Below, in pieces: positions 45,467-54,541 of a DNA stretch of 64,000 nt. Every line of letters starts with the position of its first letter. Within the stretch, counting starts at the first letter, position 1. The stretch spans positions 2,444,892-2,508,891 of the forward strand of contig CP070751.1 in assembly GCA_020348445.1 (NCBI GenBank). The letters run 5' to 3'. Position numbers and translations under genes: made by a program. The notes below the pieces were generated by a model. The model had not been told where the DNA came from. It did not search any database and saw nothing but the letters and a program-made list of their open reading frames with translations. This stretch comes from Thermoplasmata archaeon (GTDB lineage: Archaea > Thermoplasmatota > Thermoplasmata > GCA-020350865).

Positions 45467-45472
45467 TGTACA
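45467..45472. promoter_or_regulatory. TGTACA site 3 of 3
   Basis: It lies in the predicted leader of the lrp-like gene and overlaps its most upstream possible start codon (TTG at 45464), which argues for a start farther down, at 45491. Confidence 0.55.
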
Positions 45473-45490
45473 ATTAACCCATCAGATACT

Positions 45491-45922
45491 GTGACATTGG
45501 ACAAAAGAGATGAAAAGATAATAAAAGCCCTTAAAAAAAATGCCCGGGCCAGTATAAGGGATATCTCAAAGGCAACGCAAATTCGGCCAAGTACTGTACA
45601 TCAGCGAATAAAAAGGCTGCAAGAAGACGGTGTGATCGAGGGATTCACAGTAAAGTTGAACGATGATAAAATCGGCAAGGGATTTGCAGTCTTTATGCTG
45701 ATTTCGGGATCAACAGAGAGGTACCTTGACCAAAGATTCCTAAAAAACGAGCATGTGAAGGGGATATATGGAATTACAGGGGAGTACGATCTTTTAATAA
45801 AATTGAAATTTCGGGACATGATCGCCTTCAACGAATTTTTACTAACATTCAGAGAGAAATACAGCGAGCACATCCAAAAAACATTGACCATGGTTCAGAC
45901 AGTGAAATTGAAGGAGGAGTAA
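45491..45922 (+). CDS. Lrp/AsnC family transcriptional regulator
   Basis: 143 residues from the GTG at 45491; a TTG at 45464 would overlap an operator-like site. The winged helix (~2-55; LDKRDEKIIKAL, then ATQIRPSTVHQRIKRL as recognition helix) is followed by an RAM/ligand-binding alpha-beta domain (~60-143; VKGIYGITGEYDLLIKLKFRD). Lrp-like proteins form octamers that wrap DNA and often control their own gene and a divergent one. Three evenly spaced TGTACA sites upstream make control of itself and of ahcY likely, perhaps in response to methionine-cycle amino acids; that last point is inference. Confidence 0.9.
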   Translation: MTLDKRDEKIIKALKKNARASIRDISKATQIRPSTVHQRIKRLQEDGVIEGFTVKLNDDKIGKGFAVFMLISGSTERYLDQRFLKNEHVKGIYGITGEYDLLIKLKFRDMIAFNEFLLTFREKYSEHIQKTLTMVQTVKLKEE

Positions 45923-46458
45923 CGTTCAGACATTGCGAAAGGGAATGCAAGTCTCAGAGTATAAAAGAGGCATGTAAAGATCAAAACCCTCTGCTCTTGC
46001 CTTCCTGATAACCAATGTGGATTTTGTCTGGGATCCGAGTTTGTACGTTCTTAGATACATGTTCTTCACTTGGAGTCTCGGCAATCCATACAAGACAATA
46101 TAAAGGTCACCCTAAAAATATCATCGGCGATAATCTATGTAATACTCTGATTTACCTCTGTGCCCCGGTTTTCAAATGACTATGAAGGATCCTAATCATG
46201 TATTGAACTTCTTTTGCCAGCGCTTTCTACCTTTTCTGTACTCCTTGGGGGTCAGAAGAACACTTGAATACTTCTTTGTTGAGACAACTTCAATGAACTT
46301 ATCATCCTTGTTTCGTGCTTTCATTTCAAATACCGTATTAAATATTGGTAAATAAGGAGTATTAAACGTCTTGCCACAAATATCAATTGTGATAATACCG
46401 TCGTAGAAAGTGATCTATTACCATTACATTTCAATTAAAAATTTGGTAATAATTAGCG
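45923..46458. other. Gene-poor spacer with two short minus-strand open frames
   Basis: No convincing gene. On the minus strand a 61-codon frame (46111 to 45926; contains RTYKLGSQTKSTLVIRKAR) and a 72-codon frame (46414 to 46196; contains EVVSTKKYSSVLLTPKEYR) are open. The first has no good start; the second has an internal ATG at 46324 giving 42 residues. A different 36-codon frame overlaps the first. They look like remnants of a decayed gene or uncharacterised small genes; I recognise neither. Confidence 0.35.
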
Positions 46459-46791
46459 TTAATAACACTTTTTCTCACATGTACAGATCTTATTCCCGTG
46501 CTTACTGAGTGTATTTGCCCCCCAATATTTGAAGGCATAGACAAGAGTATCGTACGATTCCTCATTGGAGAGAGAGATGTTTAACTTGGGAAGAAGTTTG
46601 TTCTTATAAAGCATCCTGGCAACTGATGTCACAGCATCCTTTGTTTCGTTTGACTTAGAATCACTTATACTCAGTAATTTGAATGGACAGTTTGATTCGT
46701 CAGAATGTTTTATCATGTCAATGATATGCGGTTCTACTTCATTTTGAGCCGTCTCTATTTTCGATACTGTATCTGCTTTCAACGCGACCAT
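46459..46791 (-). CDS. Small protein of unknown function
   Basis: 110 residues from the ATG at 46791, preceded by GGGAG; the frame is open 30 codons further up, overlapping the sirtuin stop, but the added stretch reads poorly. No signal or membrane segment. The protein is helical-looking (KADTVSKIETAQNEVEPHIIDMIKH) with a C-terminal CTCEKKCY cysteine cluster and another Cys in ESNCPFK. It lies 76 bases downstream of the sirtuin gene and could be cotranscribed. I do not recognise a family; a metal-binding function for the C-terminal cysteines is only a possibility. Confidence 0.6.
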   Translation of the reverse strand: MVALKADTVSKIETAQNEVEPHIIDMIKHSDESNCPFKLLSISDSKSNETKDAVTSVARMLYKNKLLPKLNISLSNEESYDTLVYAFKYWGANTLSKHGNKICTCEKKCY

Positions 46792-46867
46792 ATTTCTCCC
46801 GTAGGTTAATAGGCATATGGCCTTATAAGACTTATGGAATAAAATATCAATAATGATTCTATTTTTT

Positions 46868-47626
46868 TTACATCCCGTCACTTAAACATTGTTCTAATCT
46901 TTGAAAGATCTCAGGAAGAATCTCCCCTGCTTTCCCGAAAATAGAAACATTCGCAATTGAAGATACGGGTGTAGCTGCAAGATTAATTTCGATAATCGAT
47001 GCCCCGTTTGTCTTTGCAGAAAACGGCAGGCTTGCTGCAGGTTGAACCAAAACCGAGGTTCCCACAACGAGCATGCTATCACATTCCTCGGACAGTAAAA
47101 AAGCCTGGCTAATTTCCTTTTGGGGCATGGCCTCCCCGAACCAGACAACATCAGGTCTAATTAATGAGCCACACTTGCATTTTGGTGGGATCTCACTGAG
47201 GGGGACTTCTAGGAACTCGAATATTTTCTGTTCCTCAAGGCACCTTACTCTCCAAATATTCCCATGAAGCTCGATTATGTTTTTACTTCCCGCTTTTCTG
47301 TGTAAGCCGTCAACATTCTGTGTAATGACTGAAAAATTCGGGAAATTCTTTTCCATCTTTGCTATGGTCAAGTGAGCGGGATTTGGACCGCCTTCTTGGA
47401 TCTTCTGCCTCCTCCAGTCGTACCATTCCCACACTTTCTTTGGGTCATTTTCGAAGGCATAGGGAGTGGCCAGATCCTCGGCCCTGTATTTTTCCCACAT
47501 ACCGTCCTTTCCTCTGAATGTTGGAATTCCGCTTTCTGCCGAGATGCCCGCGCCTGTAAAGACAACCACATTTTTTGCCTCTTCAAGGAGCCTGCAGGCC
47601 TCGGTGATCTTTTCATCTTCAGCCAT
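46868..47626 (-). CDS. Sir2-family NAD-dependent protein deacylase
   Basis: 252 residues from the ATG at 47626. The NAD site GAGISAESGIPTFR (25-38), TQNVDGLH (102-109) and catalytic H121 are present. Y69-x2-R72 (YDWR) matches the YxxR pair of class III sirtuins (SIRT5/CobB), which accept succinyl- and malonyl-lysine as well as acetyl-lysine. The zinc site is reduced: C129 and C150-x-C152 are seen instead of two full CxxC pairs, similar to short CobB-like enzymes. It removes acyl groups from lysines using NAD+. It is divergent from the 47798 surface-protein gene. Confidence 0.92.
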   Translation of the reverse strand: MAEDEKITEACRLLEEAKNVVVFTGAGISAESGIPTFRGKDGMWEKYRAEDLATPYAFENDPKKVWEWYDWRRQKIQEGGPNPAHLTIAKMEKNFPNFSVITQNVDGLHRKAGSKNIIELHGNIWRVRCLEEQKIFEFLEVPLSEIPPKCKCGSLIRPDVVWFGEAMPQKEISQAFLLSEECDSMLVVGTSVLVQPAASLPFSAKTNGASIIEINLAATPVSSIANVSIFGKAGEILPEIFQRLEQCLSDGM

Positions 47627-47681
47627 CAATTTGACATATCTCGACCTTTGGTTTTAATTTTTTGGAGAAATACCCGAATAT

Positions 47682-47735
47682 CTCAAAAGCAAATGTATTT
47701 TACGACTATAAGAATGTAATTTTTCTACACAGAGC
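47682..47735 (+). promoter_or_regulatory. Copy A of a ~54-nt repeated upstream element
   Basis: This matches 53532-53584 with four mismatches across the 45-base core (47691-47735), ending in TTCTACACAGAGC and followed by an AT-rich TATA-like stretch. The core contains two related AATGTAtTTT words about 20 bases apart. It lies 63 bases before the ATG of the beta-helix gene, so a shared regulator-binding or promoter element is likely. Confidence 0.7.
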
Positions 47736-47797
47736 ATATATATCTAAGGTTATATAGACGTCGATTAGGGATAAGGTATGTTGAGGGGGCATTTGCA

Positions 47798-50700
47798 ATG
47801 AAAAGGAAGTTGCCATCGGTTAGTGTCTGTTTTCTCCTTGTTTTGGTGATGTTCATCTCGGTGGACATGGGGCTTGAGGTAGTGGAGAATGCAGAAGGGA
47901 CCACGATTTATGTGGGAGGCTTGGGTCCTGGTAATTATTCTACTATCCAGGCGGCAATAAATGATGCAAACAACGGTGATACAGTATATGTATACCACGG
48001 AGATTATTCTGGATGTTTATTAATAAACAAAACAATAAATCTAATCGGAGAACATAAGAACAATACAACCATCGATGGCGGAGGAGATGGATACGTAATT
48101 TGTATTACCTCTGATTTCGTAAATATAACTGGGTTTGAAATAATGGGCAGCGGAAAAAATCACCCATGGGCTGGAGTAAAAATAGACTCCCATAACAATA
48201 CAATCTTTGCAAATAGCATTTCAGCAAACGACGGATATGGCATTTATCTTAATTATTCAAATGATAACATTATACGTGATAACATATTTTATTGGAATCA
48301 TGGATCAATTTGGCTTGATCATTCCACAAGAAACAAAATAACAGGCAATACCTTGATGGTTAGTATGGCCTCCATAACCCTTCTTTACTCCAAAGAGAAT
48401 AAAATAACATATAATTATATATCATCAAATAATCAAAGTACCGGTATCCATCTTATTTATTCAGATAATAACGATATCATGGCTAATGCACTTATAAATT
48501 GCTGGCATGGAATTTATATTGAGCGTTCCAGTAAAAATGAAGTAATGGGGAACGATGCATCAAGTGGAAAATATGGAATACGTTTAAATGTCGCCACTGA
48601 AACACAAATTACGTTAAATAGTGTCTCCTCAAACGGTCATACAGGTATTTATCTCAGCGGCTCTTCAAACAACACCATATACCATAATAATATCCTTTCA
48701 AATACAAATCTGGGATACGATAATTCCAATGACGCCAATCAATGGGATGCCGGCTATCCAGATGGGGGCAATTATTGGTCAGATTTTTCAGGATTCGATA
48801 ACTTCAGCGGTCCAGATCAGGATATACCAGGGGGCGATGATATAGGAGATTCCCCCTATTCTATTGATTCTGATTCCATTGATAATTATCCAATGATGAA
48901 TCCATGCAATATTCCGTATAACCCTCCTAATTCCCCTGAGGAAAGAAACCGTCCACCCACAGCTTATGCATCACCAGAAGCACAGACTATATATGTTGAC
49001 CAAAGTGCACAATTTTCAGGATGGGGTATGGACCTCGACGGTTATATAAAGGTCTATGAATGGGATTTTGGGGATGGATCTCCTCTAAGTTACAGTAAGA
49101 ATCCTACACATCAATATGATGAAATAGGTGATTACATAGTTACCCTAACAGTTATAGACAATGATGGGGGAATGGATTCAGATACATGCGAAGTAACTAT
49201 AATTCCAAGAAATCCTCCCATCGCTGATGCAGGTTCTGATCAATCAGTTTTTATTGGCCAGGATGTTCAGTTCGACGGAAGCGGAAGTTACGATCCTGAT
49301 GATCATTATTACTGGAATATTACGAAAGTAGCTGATACAAGTCATTATGGACCAAAATATACGTGGATTGAAATTAAAAGTGATGATACACCATTGATAA
49401 GTTATGGTAATGGTTACTATTCACAGGTATTGGATAGCAAAGATCGATTACATAAAATCTACGGGTCTGGAAGCCTTGTATATACCGGTTATCTTAATAA
49501 TCAACCTACCTCACAAATTGTAGATAGTGGTGGTGTAGGCTTCTATTCCTCAATTGCACTTGGCAGTAATGATTACCCACAAATTAGCTATTATGATGGC
49601 GGAAATGGTGATTTGAAATATGCAAGATGGACAGGGAGTAACTGGAGCATTCAACCTGTGGATACAGAGGGAGATATTGGAACCTTCACCTCAATTGTAG
49701 TTGACATTTTTGATTTTCCCCATATAAGCTATTTAGATGCAGCCAACCAGAACCTGAAATACGCAAGATGGACTGGAAGTGAATGGAGCATCAAAACCGT
49801 TCCTACAAACGGAGACGAAATCCGCCAGGTATCAATTGGAACCACGGGTAGAGAGGCGATTTTAAGCTTTGTTGAAATTAGTAATGTTCCTATGAATGAA
49901 AATATGGAATTAAAGTGCGCAACTTGGTCTGGTAACTATTGGAATATCAATGAAGTAGACGATTATGGATATGCACGTCATTTCTTTTGTTCACCTTCCA
50001 TGAGGATCGATGAAAATGGTTTTATACATCTTAGTTATGGGCACTGGAATATAAGTAACAATGAGAATCATCATTGGGATCCTGAGCTCAGGTACAATTG
50101 TGGTGATATCGAAACCGTGGATAGTCATCCAGATTTCCCCGGTGTTGCCTTTGCCAGTTCATCCATAGCTTTTGACAGCAAGATTCTCCCGCATATTGTT
50201 TATTGGGATGAACTAGATCAAAGTGTTGAGTACGCTAAAAAGACTAAATTCAACGATATTATCTCCTACGAATGGAATTTTGGTGATGGGACACCAAATG
50301 TCACAGGCAAGAATCCCATTCATGTTTATAACACTCCAGGAATGTATGACGTAACTCTTACAGTCATGGACCGAAGTGGTGGTAAAGATACCGATAATTG
50401 CACTATAACTGTAATAAACGGGACCCCTGTGAATCTAAATTATGGTTGGAATCTCATTTCCCTTCCGACAATTCAAGATGATACAAAAATCCAAACAGTT
50501 TTACAATCAATTGAAGGGGACTACGATGCTGTACAATGGTACGACGCATCAGATAGCCGTGACCCATGGAAACATCATCATATTTCCAAGCCACCCTACC
50601 TAAACGATCTGAATGCAATTGACCATAAAATGGGCCTCTATATTCGTGTCACTAACAAGAAAGGAGCGATTCTCTTTTTAGAGGGGGTTAGGCCTGCCAC

Positions 50701-50938
50701 AACCCAGGAAATTAGCCTCCATCAGGGTTGGAACCTGGTAGGCTATCCCTCTTCCATAATTCTTTCGAGGGATGAAGCCCTTAATAATCTCGTTTTTGAG
50801 GTGCAAATTAACGCTATAAAATATTATGATACAACATCCAGCAAGCTCAAAAATCTAGGTGAAGATGGATTAATGGAACCGGGTATGGGCTTCTACATTC
50901 ACGCTCAAACCAACTGCGTGTGGGAGGTGACACTTTGA
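47798..50938 (+). CDS. Secreted NosD-like beta-helix + PKD (one split by a propeller-like insert) + WNLI module
   Basis: 1046 residues. Signal peptide ~1-33. A right-handed beta-helix of NosD/pectate-lyase type covers ~35-330, with repeated NxITxNxISxN...GIYL turns. The first PKD domain is ~386-470. The second PKD starts at ~473 (PPIADAGSDQSV...GSGSYDPDD), breaks at residue 502, and resumes at ~819 (DIISYEWNFGDG to ~874). Between lie ~316 residues of repeats (PHISY.D..N.NLKYARWTGS.WS) typical of a propeller. The WNLI module spans ~880-1046. No C-terminal helix. The beta-helix may bind or cleave polysaccharide, but catalytic residues cannot be named. Its end overlaps the next gene's start. Confidence 0.87.
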   Translation: MKRKLPSVSVCFLLVLVMFISVDMGLEVVENAEGTTIYVGGLGPGNYSTIQAAINDANNGDTVYVYHGDYSGCLLINKTINLIGEHKNNTTIDGGGDGYVICITSDFVNITGFEIMGSGKNHPWAGVKIDSHNNTIFANSISANDGYGIYLNYSNDNIIRDNIFYWNHGSIWLDHSTRNKITGNTLMVSMASITLLYSKENKITYNYISSNNQSTGIHLIYSDNNDIMANALINCWHGIYIERSSKNEVMGNDASSGKYGIRLNVATETQITLNSVSSNGHTGIYLSGSSNNTIYHNNILSNTNLGYDNSNDANQWDAGYPDGGNYWSDFSGFDNFSGPDQDIPGGDDIGDSPYSIDSDSIDNYPMMNPCNIPYNPPNSPEERNRPPTAYASPEAQTIYVDQSAQFSGWGMDLDGYIKVYEWDFGDGSPLSYSKNPTHQYDEIGDYIVTLTVIDNDGGMDSDTCEVTIIPRNPPIADAGSDQSVFIGQDVQFDGSGSYDPDDHYYWNITKVADTSHYGPKYTWIEIKSDDTPLISYGNGYYSQVLDSKDRLHKIYGSGSLVYTGYLNNQPTSQIVDSGGVGFYSSIALGSNDYPQISYYDGGNGDLKYARWTGSNWSIQPVDTEGDIGTFTSIVVDIFDFPHISYLDAANQNLKYARWTGSEWSIKTVPTNGDEIRQVSIGTTGREAILSFVEISNVPMNENMELKCATWSGNYWNINEVDDYGYARHFFCSPSMRIDENGFIHLSYGHWNISNNENHHWDPELRYNCGDIETVDSHPDFPGVAFASSSIAFDSKILPHIVYWDELDQSVEYAKKTKFNDIISYEWNFGDGTPNVTGKNPIHVYNTPGMYDVTLTVMDRSGGKDTDNCTITVINGTPVNLNYGWNLISLPTIQDDTKIQTVLQSIEGDYDAVQWYDASDSRDPWKHHHISKPPYLNDLNAIDHKMGLYIRVTNKKGAILFLEGVRPATTQEISLHQGWNLVGYPSSIILSRDEALNNLVFEVQINAIKYYDTTSSKLKNLGEDGLMEPGMGFYIHAQTNCVWEVTL

Positions 50939-53433
50939 GGAGGAAAGTTACATCTTTAGGTCTATGTTTAATACTTTTTATGGCGATATTTACTACTTTC
51001 GATTTGAATTGTAAAATTATCCAAACAGGTAAAAGTGAAACCTTCTATGTGGATGATGACGGTGGAAAGGACTATACAAGAATACAGGATGCAATAGACA
51101 ATGCCACTGCTGGAAGTATTATTTATGTCTGGAATGGAACCTACAATGAAAATGTTGTTGTGGATAAATCATTAACAATTATCGGCAATAGTTCGATGAA
51201 CACAATTATCGATGCTAATAAAACCGGTGATGCAATGACCATCCAAGCAAATTGGGTAAATATTACTGGATTTACATTTGCTAGGCCAAATAAATATAAA
51301 GCTGGAATAAAGCTTGATAATGCTGAGAATTGTATGGTAACGTATAATGCTTATTCTCCCTATTATGGTTCCTCATATGGTATCCATATCTATAATTCCA
51401 GAGAGAACACTATAATTTCCAATAACTTCTCAAAAGCAAGATGCGGGATTTTAGTAAATATATCGGACAATAATAATATTGCAGAAAACGATCTATTCGG
51501 CAACAGATATGGCATATTTCTGGGTCCATCAAGTAACAATAATTACATTGATAACAACAATATTTCAAATAGTAAAATCTTGAATGTCGACCAGTATGGG
51601 ATATATATCCATTATTCTGTCGGAAATAATATCACACAAAATATAATGGTTGAAAATGGAATTTTTATCTCTGGAAACCTTATTCAACATTGGAATACAC
51701 ATAAAATTGATACTTCAAATATTATTTCCTCAAAACCTGTATATTATTGGAAGAATCGAACTGGTGGTATTATCCCAATGGGTGCGGGGCAGATCATCCT
51801 AGCCCACTGCCAAAATGTTACAGTAAAAAATCAGGAAATTTCTAATAGTTCTGTGGGAATTGAGCTGGGTTTCTCACTAAACAATGATATTATAAATAAT
51901 AATGCATCGGATAACTATTATGGATTTTACTTATATAAATCAAATGATAATTTGTTTATGAATAATAATATCTCAAATAATAATTATGGGATTTTCTTAA
52001 AAAATTCCGGCAATAACAAGATCATCTCGTGCAGTTCTTATTCAAACAAAAAATATTCAATTTATTGCCATGTTTCAAATGATAATTTAATGGAAAGTAA
52101 TGAATTTCATTCAAGCATTTATTTATTCTCTTCAAGTTTTAATAAGATAAATGATAATGATTTAAATAAATGCAGTATTGGCTTAAGATACTCATCGAAT
52201 AACAGTATCGAAAGAAATACCTTTTCTAGTGGCGGAATTGGTCTTCAACATTCCTCAAATTACAATACAGTAACAAAAAATATCATTCTAAATTCAGGAG
52301 TCTCGTTAACGTTAACATCTTCGATGTACAACAGTATTACATATAATGAAATTTTTCATCCAACAATAGGCTTTGATTTATATTTATCCTCAAAAAATAT
52401 TATTGCAAATAACAATATATCGTTAAGTAACATAGATGGGATTTATTTATCCGATTCAGATCACAACATCATTCTTGATAATAATATATCGTTCAGTCAA
52501 GTTGATGGTATCTATAGCTATTATTCTTCAAATAATACGATCAGGGGAAATAACATATCATCAAACAATGAAATGGGAATTCATTTTTCACATTCACACA
52601 ACAGCTCGATAATTGAAAATACTATTTATAAAAATGGATACGGCCCTATATTCGATAGTTGGGGCATTCGTCTAGAGTTTTCATTAAATAATGTAATCTA
52701 TCACAATAATATAATAGATAACAAAATACAAGAATCTGATAACTCACCTTTTTCAAATTTGTGGAATGATTCATATCCCTCTGGTGGTAATTACTGGAGC
52801 AATTACAAAGGGAAGGATGAAAAAAGTGGCCCGAAGCAGGATCAACCTGGAAGCGATGGTATCGGTGATACCTCGATCGGGAGTGATAATTACCCTCTAA
52901 TGAAACCCTACCAAAAAACGAGGATACCCTTGACTAAAGGTTTTAATTTAATATCAATTCCAAAAATCCAATCAGATACCTCTATTCAAAGTGTTTTGTA
53001 TTCCCTTTCAAATCAATATTATGCCGTTCAATCGTATAACAATTCGGATGGAAATGATCCTTGGAAACATTACCACACCTCAAAACCCTCTCAAATGAAC
53101 GACTTGAAATGTCTCGACCACAATATGGGATTTTTTATATATATAAAAGATCCAGATGGAACAATTTTTATAGTGAATGGAACAATGCCTCATTTTTCAC
53201 AAAATATTTCACTTTATAAAGGTTGGAATCTTGTTGGCTATCCCTCTTTTACTAATTATAACCGAACTGATGCCCTAAACAACCTTACTTTCGGAACACA
53301 TGTGGATGCAATATGGACCTTTAATTCTGCAAATCAAAAATTTCAATCGATTGGTGAGTCAGATTACTTCAAGCAAGGTAAAGGTTACTACATTCATGCT
53401 CAAACCAACTGCGTGTGGGAGGTGCCCCTCTGA
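50935..53433 (+). CDS. Secreted NosD-like beta-helix protein with WNLI module
   Basis: 832 residues from a TTG at 50935 that overlaps the upstream stop (TTGA) and follows GGGAGGTGA by four bases; a GTG at 50920 lies in that ribosome-binding site and is less likely. Signal peptide ~1-30. Residues ~40-630 form a long right-handed beta-helix with many Asn-rich turns (NNNISNNNYGIFLKNS). The WNLI module of the second subtype spans ~660-832. The last ~30 bases encoding HAQTNCVWEV are identical in DNA to the end of the upstream gene, showing recent duplication or conversion. No C-terminal membrane helix. An envelope polysaccharide-binding or -modifying role is inferred. Confidence 0.87.
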   Translation: MRRKVTSLGLCLILFMAIFTTFDLNCKIIQTGKSETFYVDDDGGKDYTRIQDAIDNATAGSIIYVWNGTYNENVVVDKSLTIIGNSSMNTIIDANKTGDAMTIQANWVNITGFTFARPNKYKAGIKLDNAENCMVTYNAYSPYYGSSYGIHIYNSRENTIISNNFSKARCGILVNISDNNNIAENDLFGNRYGIFLGPSSNNNYIDNNNISNSKILNVDQYGIYIHYSVGNNITQNIMVENGIFISGNLIQHWNTHKIDTSNIISSKPVYYWKNRTGGIIPMGAGQIILAHCQNVTVKNQEISNSSVGIELGFSLNNDIINNNASDNYYGFYLYKSNDNLFMNNNISNNNYGIFLKNSGNNKIISCSSYSNKKYSIYCHVSNDNLMESNEFHSSIYLFSSSFNKINDNDLNKCSIGLRYSSNNSIERNTFSSGGIGLQHSSNYNTVTKNIILNSGVSLTLTSSMYNSITYNEIFHPTIGFDLYLSSKNIIANNNISLSNIDGIYLSDSDHNIILDNNISFSQVDGIYSYYSSNNTIRGNNISSNNEMGIHFSHSHNSSIIENTIYKNGYGPIFDSWGIRLEFSLNNVIYHNNIIDNKIQESDNSPFSNLWNDSYPSGGNYWSNYKGKDEKSGPKQDQPGSDGIGDTSIGSDNYPLMKPYQKTRIPLTKGFNLISIPKIQSDTSIQSVLYSLSNQYYAVQSYNNSDGNDPWKHYHTSKPSQMNDLKCLDHNMGFFIYIKDPDGTIFIVNGTMPHFSQNISLYKGWNLVGYPSFTNYNRTDALNNLTFGTHVDAIWTFNSANQKFQSIGESDYFKQGKGYYIHAQTNCVWEVPL

Positions 53434-53454
53434 TTTTTTTGCTACCTTAGATGG

Positions 53455-53484
53455 CCTCGACATTCCTTATTAATCCTCCCACAC
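53455..53484. repeat. 30-nt dispersed repeat, copy 1
   Basis: CCTCGACATTCCTTATTAAT followed by CCTCCCACAC. It matches 55313-55342 with two mismatches. It follows the stop of the beta-helix gene by ~20 bases, after a T7 run that could terminate transcription. Confidence 0.7.
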
Positions 53485-53531
53485 TTTTATCTTTTTTTAT
53501 AAATCATTTGCACAAAAGACAATCGAACATG

Positions 53532-53584
53532 TCAAAAATAAATGTATTTTTCGAATATAAAAATGTAATTTGTCTACACAGAGC
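53532..53584 (+). promoter_or_regulatory. Copy B of the ~54-nt repeated upstream element
   Basis: The partner of 47682-47735, here 63 bases before the GTG at 53647 and followed by the TATA-like CTTATAAAG. The conserved distance to the start codon in both copies supports a promoter-linked function. Confidence 0.7.
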
Positions 53585-53646
53585 TTATAAAGGGGAAATA
53601 CCATATAGATAACATATTGAAACATGTTATATCTGGAGGGATATGC

Positions 53647-53916
53647 GTGTCAAGATGTAGATCGTCACCGTCAGCAATATGCCTGCTTTCGTCTATATTA
53701 ATGGTTGTTAAAAAAAGAGTTAAAAGAAAGAAAATAGTAAAAATATCTAAAAAGAAACAAGGAAAGCTGACTTCAAAGGATAAGAAATATGAGAAGCAAG
53801 AGGAACTTTCTTCCCTCTTAAGAGAGATAAAAGAGGAGCTTGCCCCGCTGCCTCACGTTTTAACTGTTTTAGGTACTATATTACAAAGCGAGGGTTCAGA
53901 TGTGGATGAATTATGA
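53647..53916 (+). CDS. Small basic protein of unknown function
   Basis: 89 residues from the GTG at 53647, six bases after GGAGGG; a TTG at 53617 and an ATG at 53701 are alternatives. A short hydrophobic stretch (SAICLLSSILMVV) precedes a very Lys/Arg-rich segment and then an acidic helix (KQEELSSLLREIKEELAPL). It may associate with the membrane or nucleic acid. It is the first of three overlapping small genes; the next ATG lies 17 bases before its stop. No family is recognised. Confidence 0.6.
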   Translation: MSRCRSSPSAICLLSSILMVVKKRVKRKKIVKISKKKQGKLTSKDKKYEKQEELSSLLREIKEELAPLPHVLTVLGTILQSEGSDVDEL

Positions 53917-54172
53917 AATTGATGATCACATAGCCGCAACCTTGCAGCCTGGAAGTGAACAAAAGATATTTGATAATGGTGCCCTTCCATTTTTAAATTG
54001 GACTTTCTCCCTCCTTCCAGGCTCGGATCTTTTTACTGTTTACCTTATAACTTTTCTTTTTGAAGGAGTGGAAATCAACGATCTAGTTTATGGTAATAAA
54101 TCACAAAGTAATAAATCATTTTGGAGGGAACAACATGAGGGGGAATGCATATACGAAACTCAAGAAACATGA
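53900..54172 (+). CDS. Small protein of unknown function
   Basis: 90 residues; the ATG follows GCGAGGG and overlaps the end of the preceding gene. The middle (~27-62, GALPFLNWTFSLLPGSDLF then TVYLITFLFEGVEINDLVYG) is hydrophobic enough for membrane association. Its last 12 codons run through the ribosome-binding site and start of the next gene, a 38-base overlap, which is long but possible for coupled small genes. No family recognised; weaker than its neighbours. Confidence 0.45.
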   Translation: MWMNYEIDDHIAATLQPGSEQKIFDNGALPFLNWTFSLLPGSDLFTVYLITFLFEGVEINDLVYGNKSQSNKSFWREQHEGECIYETQET

Positions 54173-54386
54173 GGGATCATTGGAGAGATTGGTGAACAGC
54201 GATTTCATGGTTGAAGTTCAACCAGATAATCCAACCAACGATGCATTGCACATAGATGGTACATCTTATGGAATTTTTGTCCTAAATAATGAGTTGCGTG
54301 AGCTTATTGGTCTTATCGGGAAGGTAGCCGCGATTCGTCCTATTTCCAAAAAGGGTCTTGGGGATGGTGTAAATGTTAAAAAATAG
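54135..54386 (+). CDS. Small soluble protein of unknown function
   Basis: 83 residues from the ATG at 54135, preceded by GGAGGGAACAAC. No signal or helix. It reads as a compact alpha/beta protein (LERLVNSDFMVEVQPDN, HIDGTSYGIFVLNNELREL, IRPISKKGLGDGVNVKK). It is the last of three overlapping small genes, 155 bases before a methyltransferase gene. I do not recognise a family; a modification substrate or binding partner of the nearby enzymes is a guess only. Confidence 0.6.
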   Translation: MRGNAYTKLKKHEGSLERLVNSDFMVEVQPDNPTNDALHIDGTSYGIFVLNNELRELIGLIGKVAAIRPISKKGLGDGVNVKK

Positions 54387-54541
54387 GATAGAATCTAAAC
54401 ACGTTCTGCTTCTAGCAATTATTTCGGGAATATATGGGAGGTGCTTATTCAAATAAGGTGATAAAGTAGACTTTGGACTTGTTATATAGGGCGCTGGGTT
54501 AGAAAAAGTTGTTGATAAATTAGTTTGAGGTAGGTTAAGCC

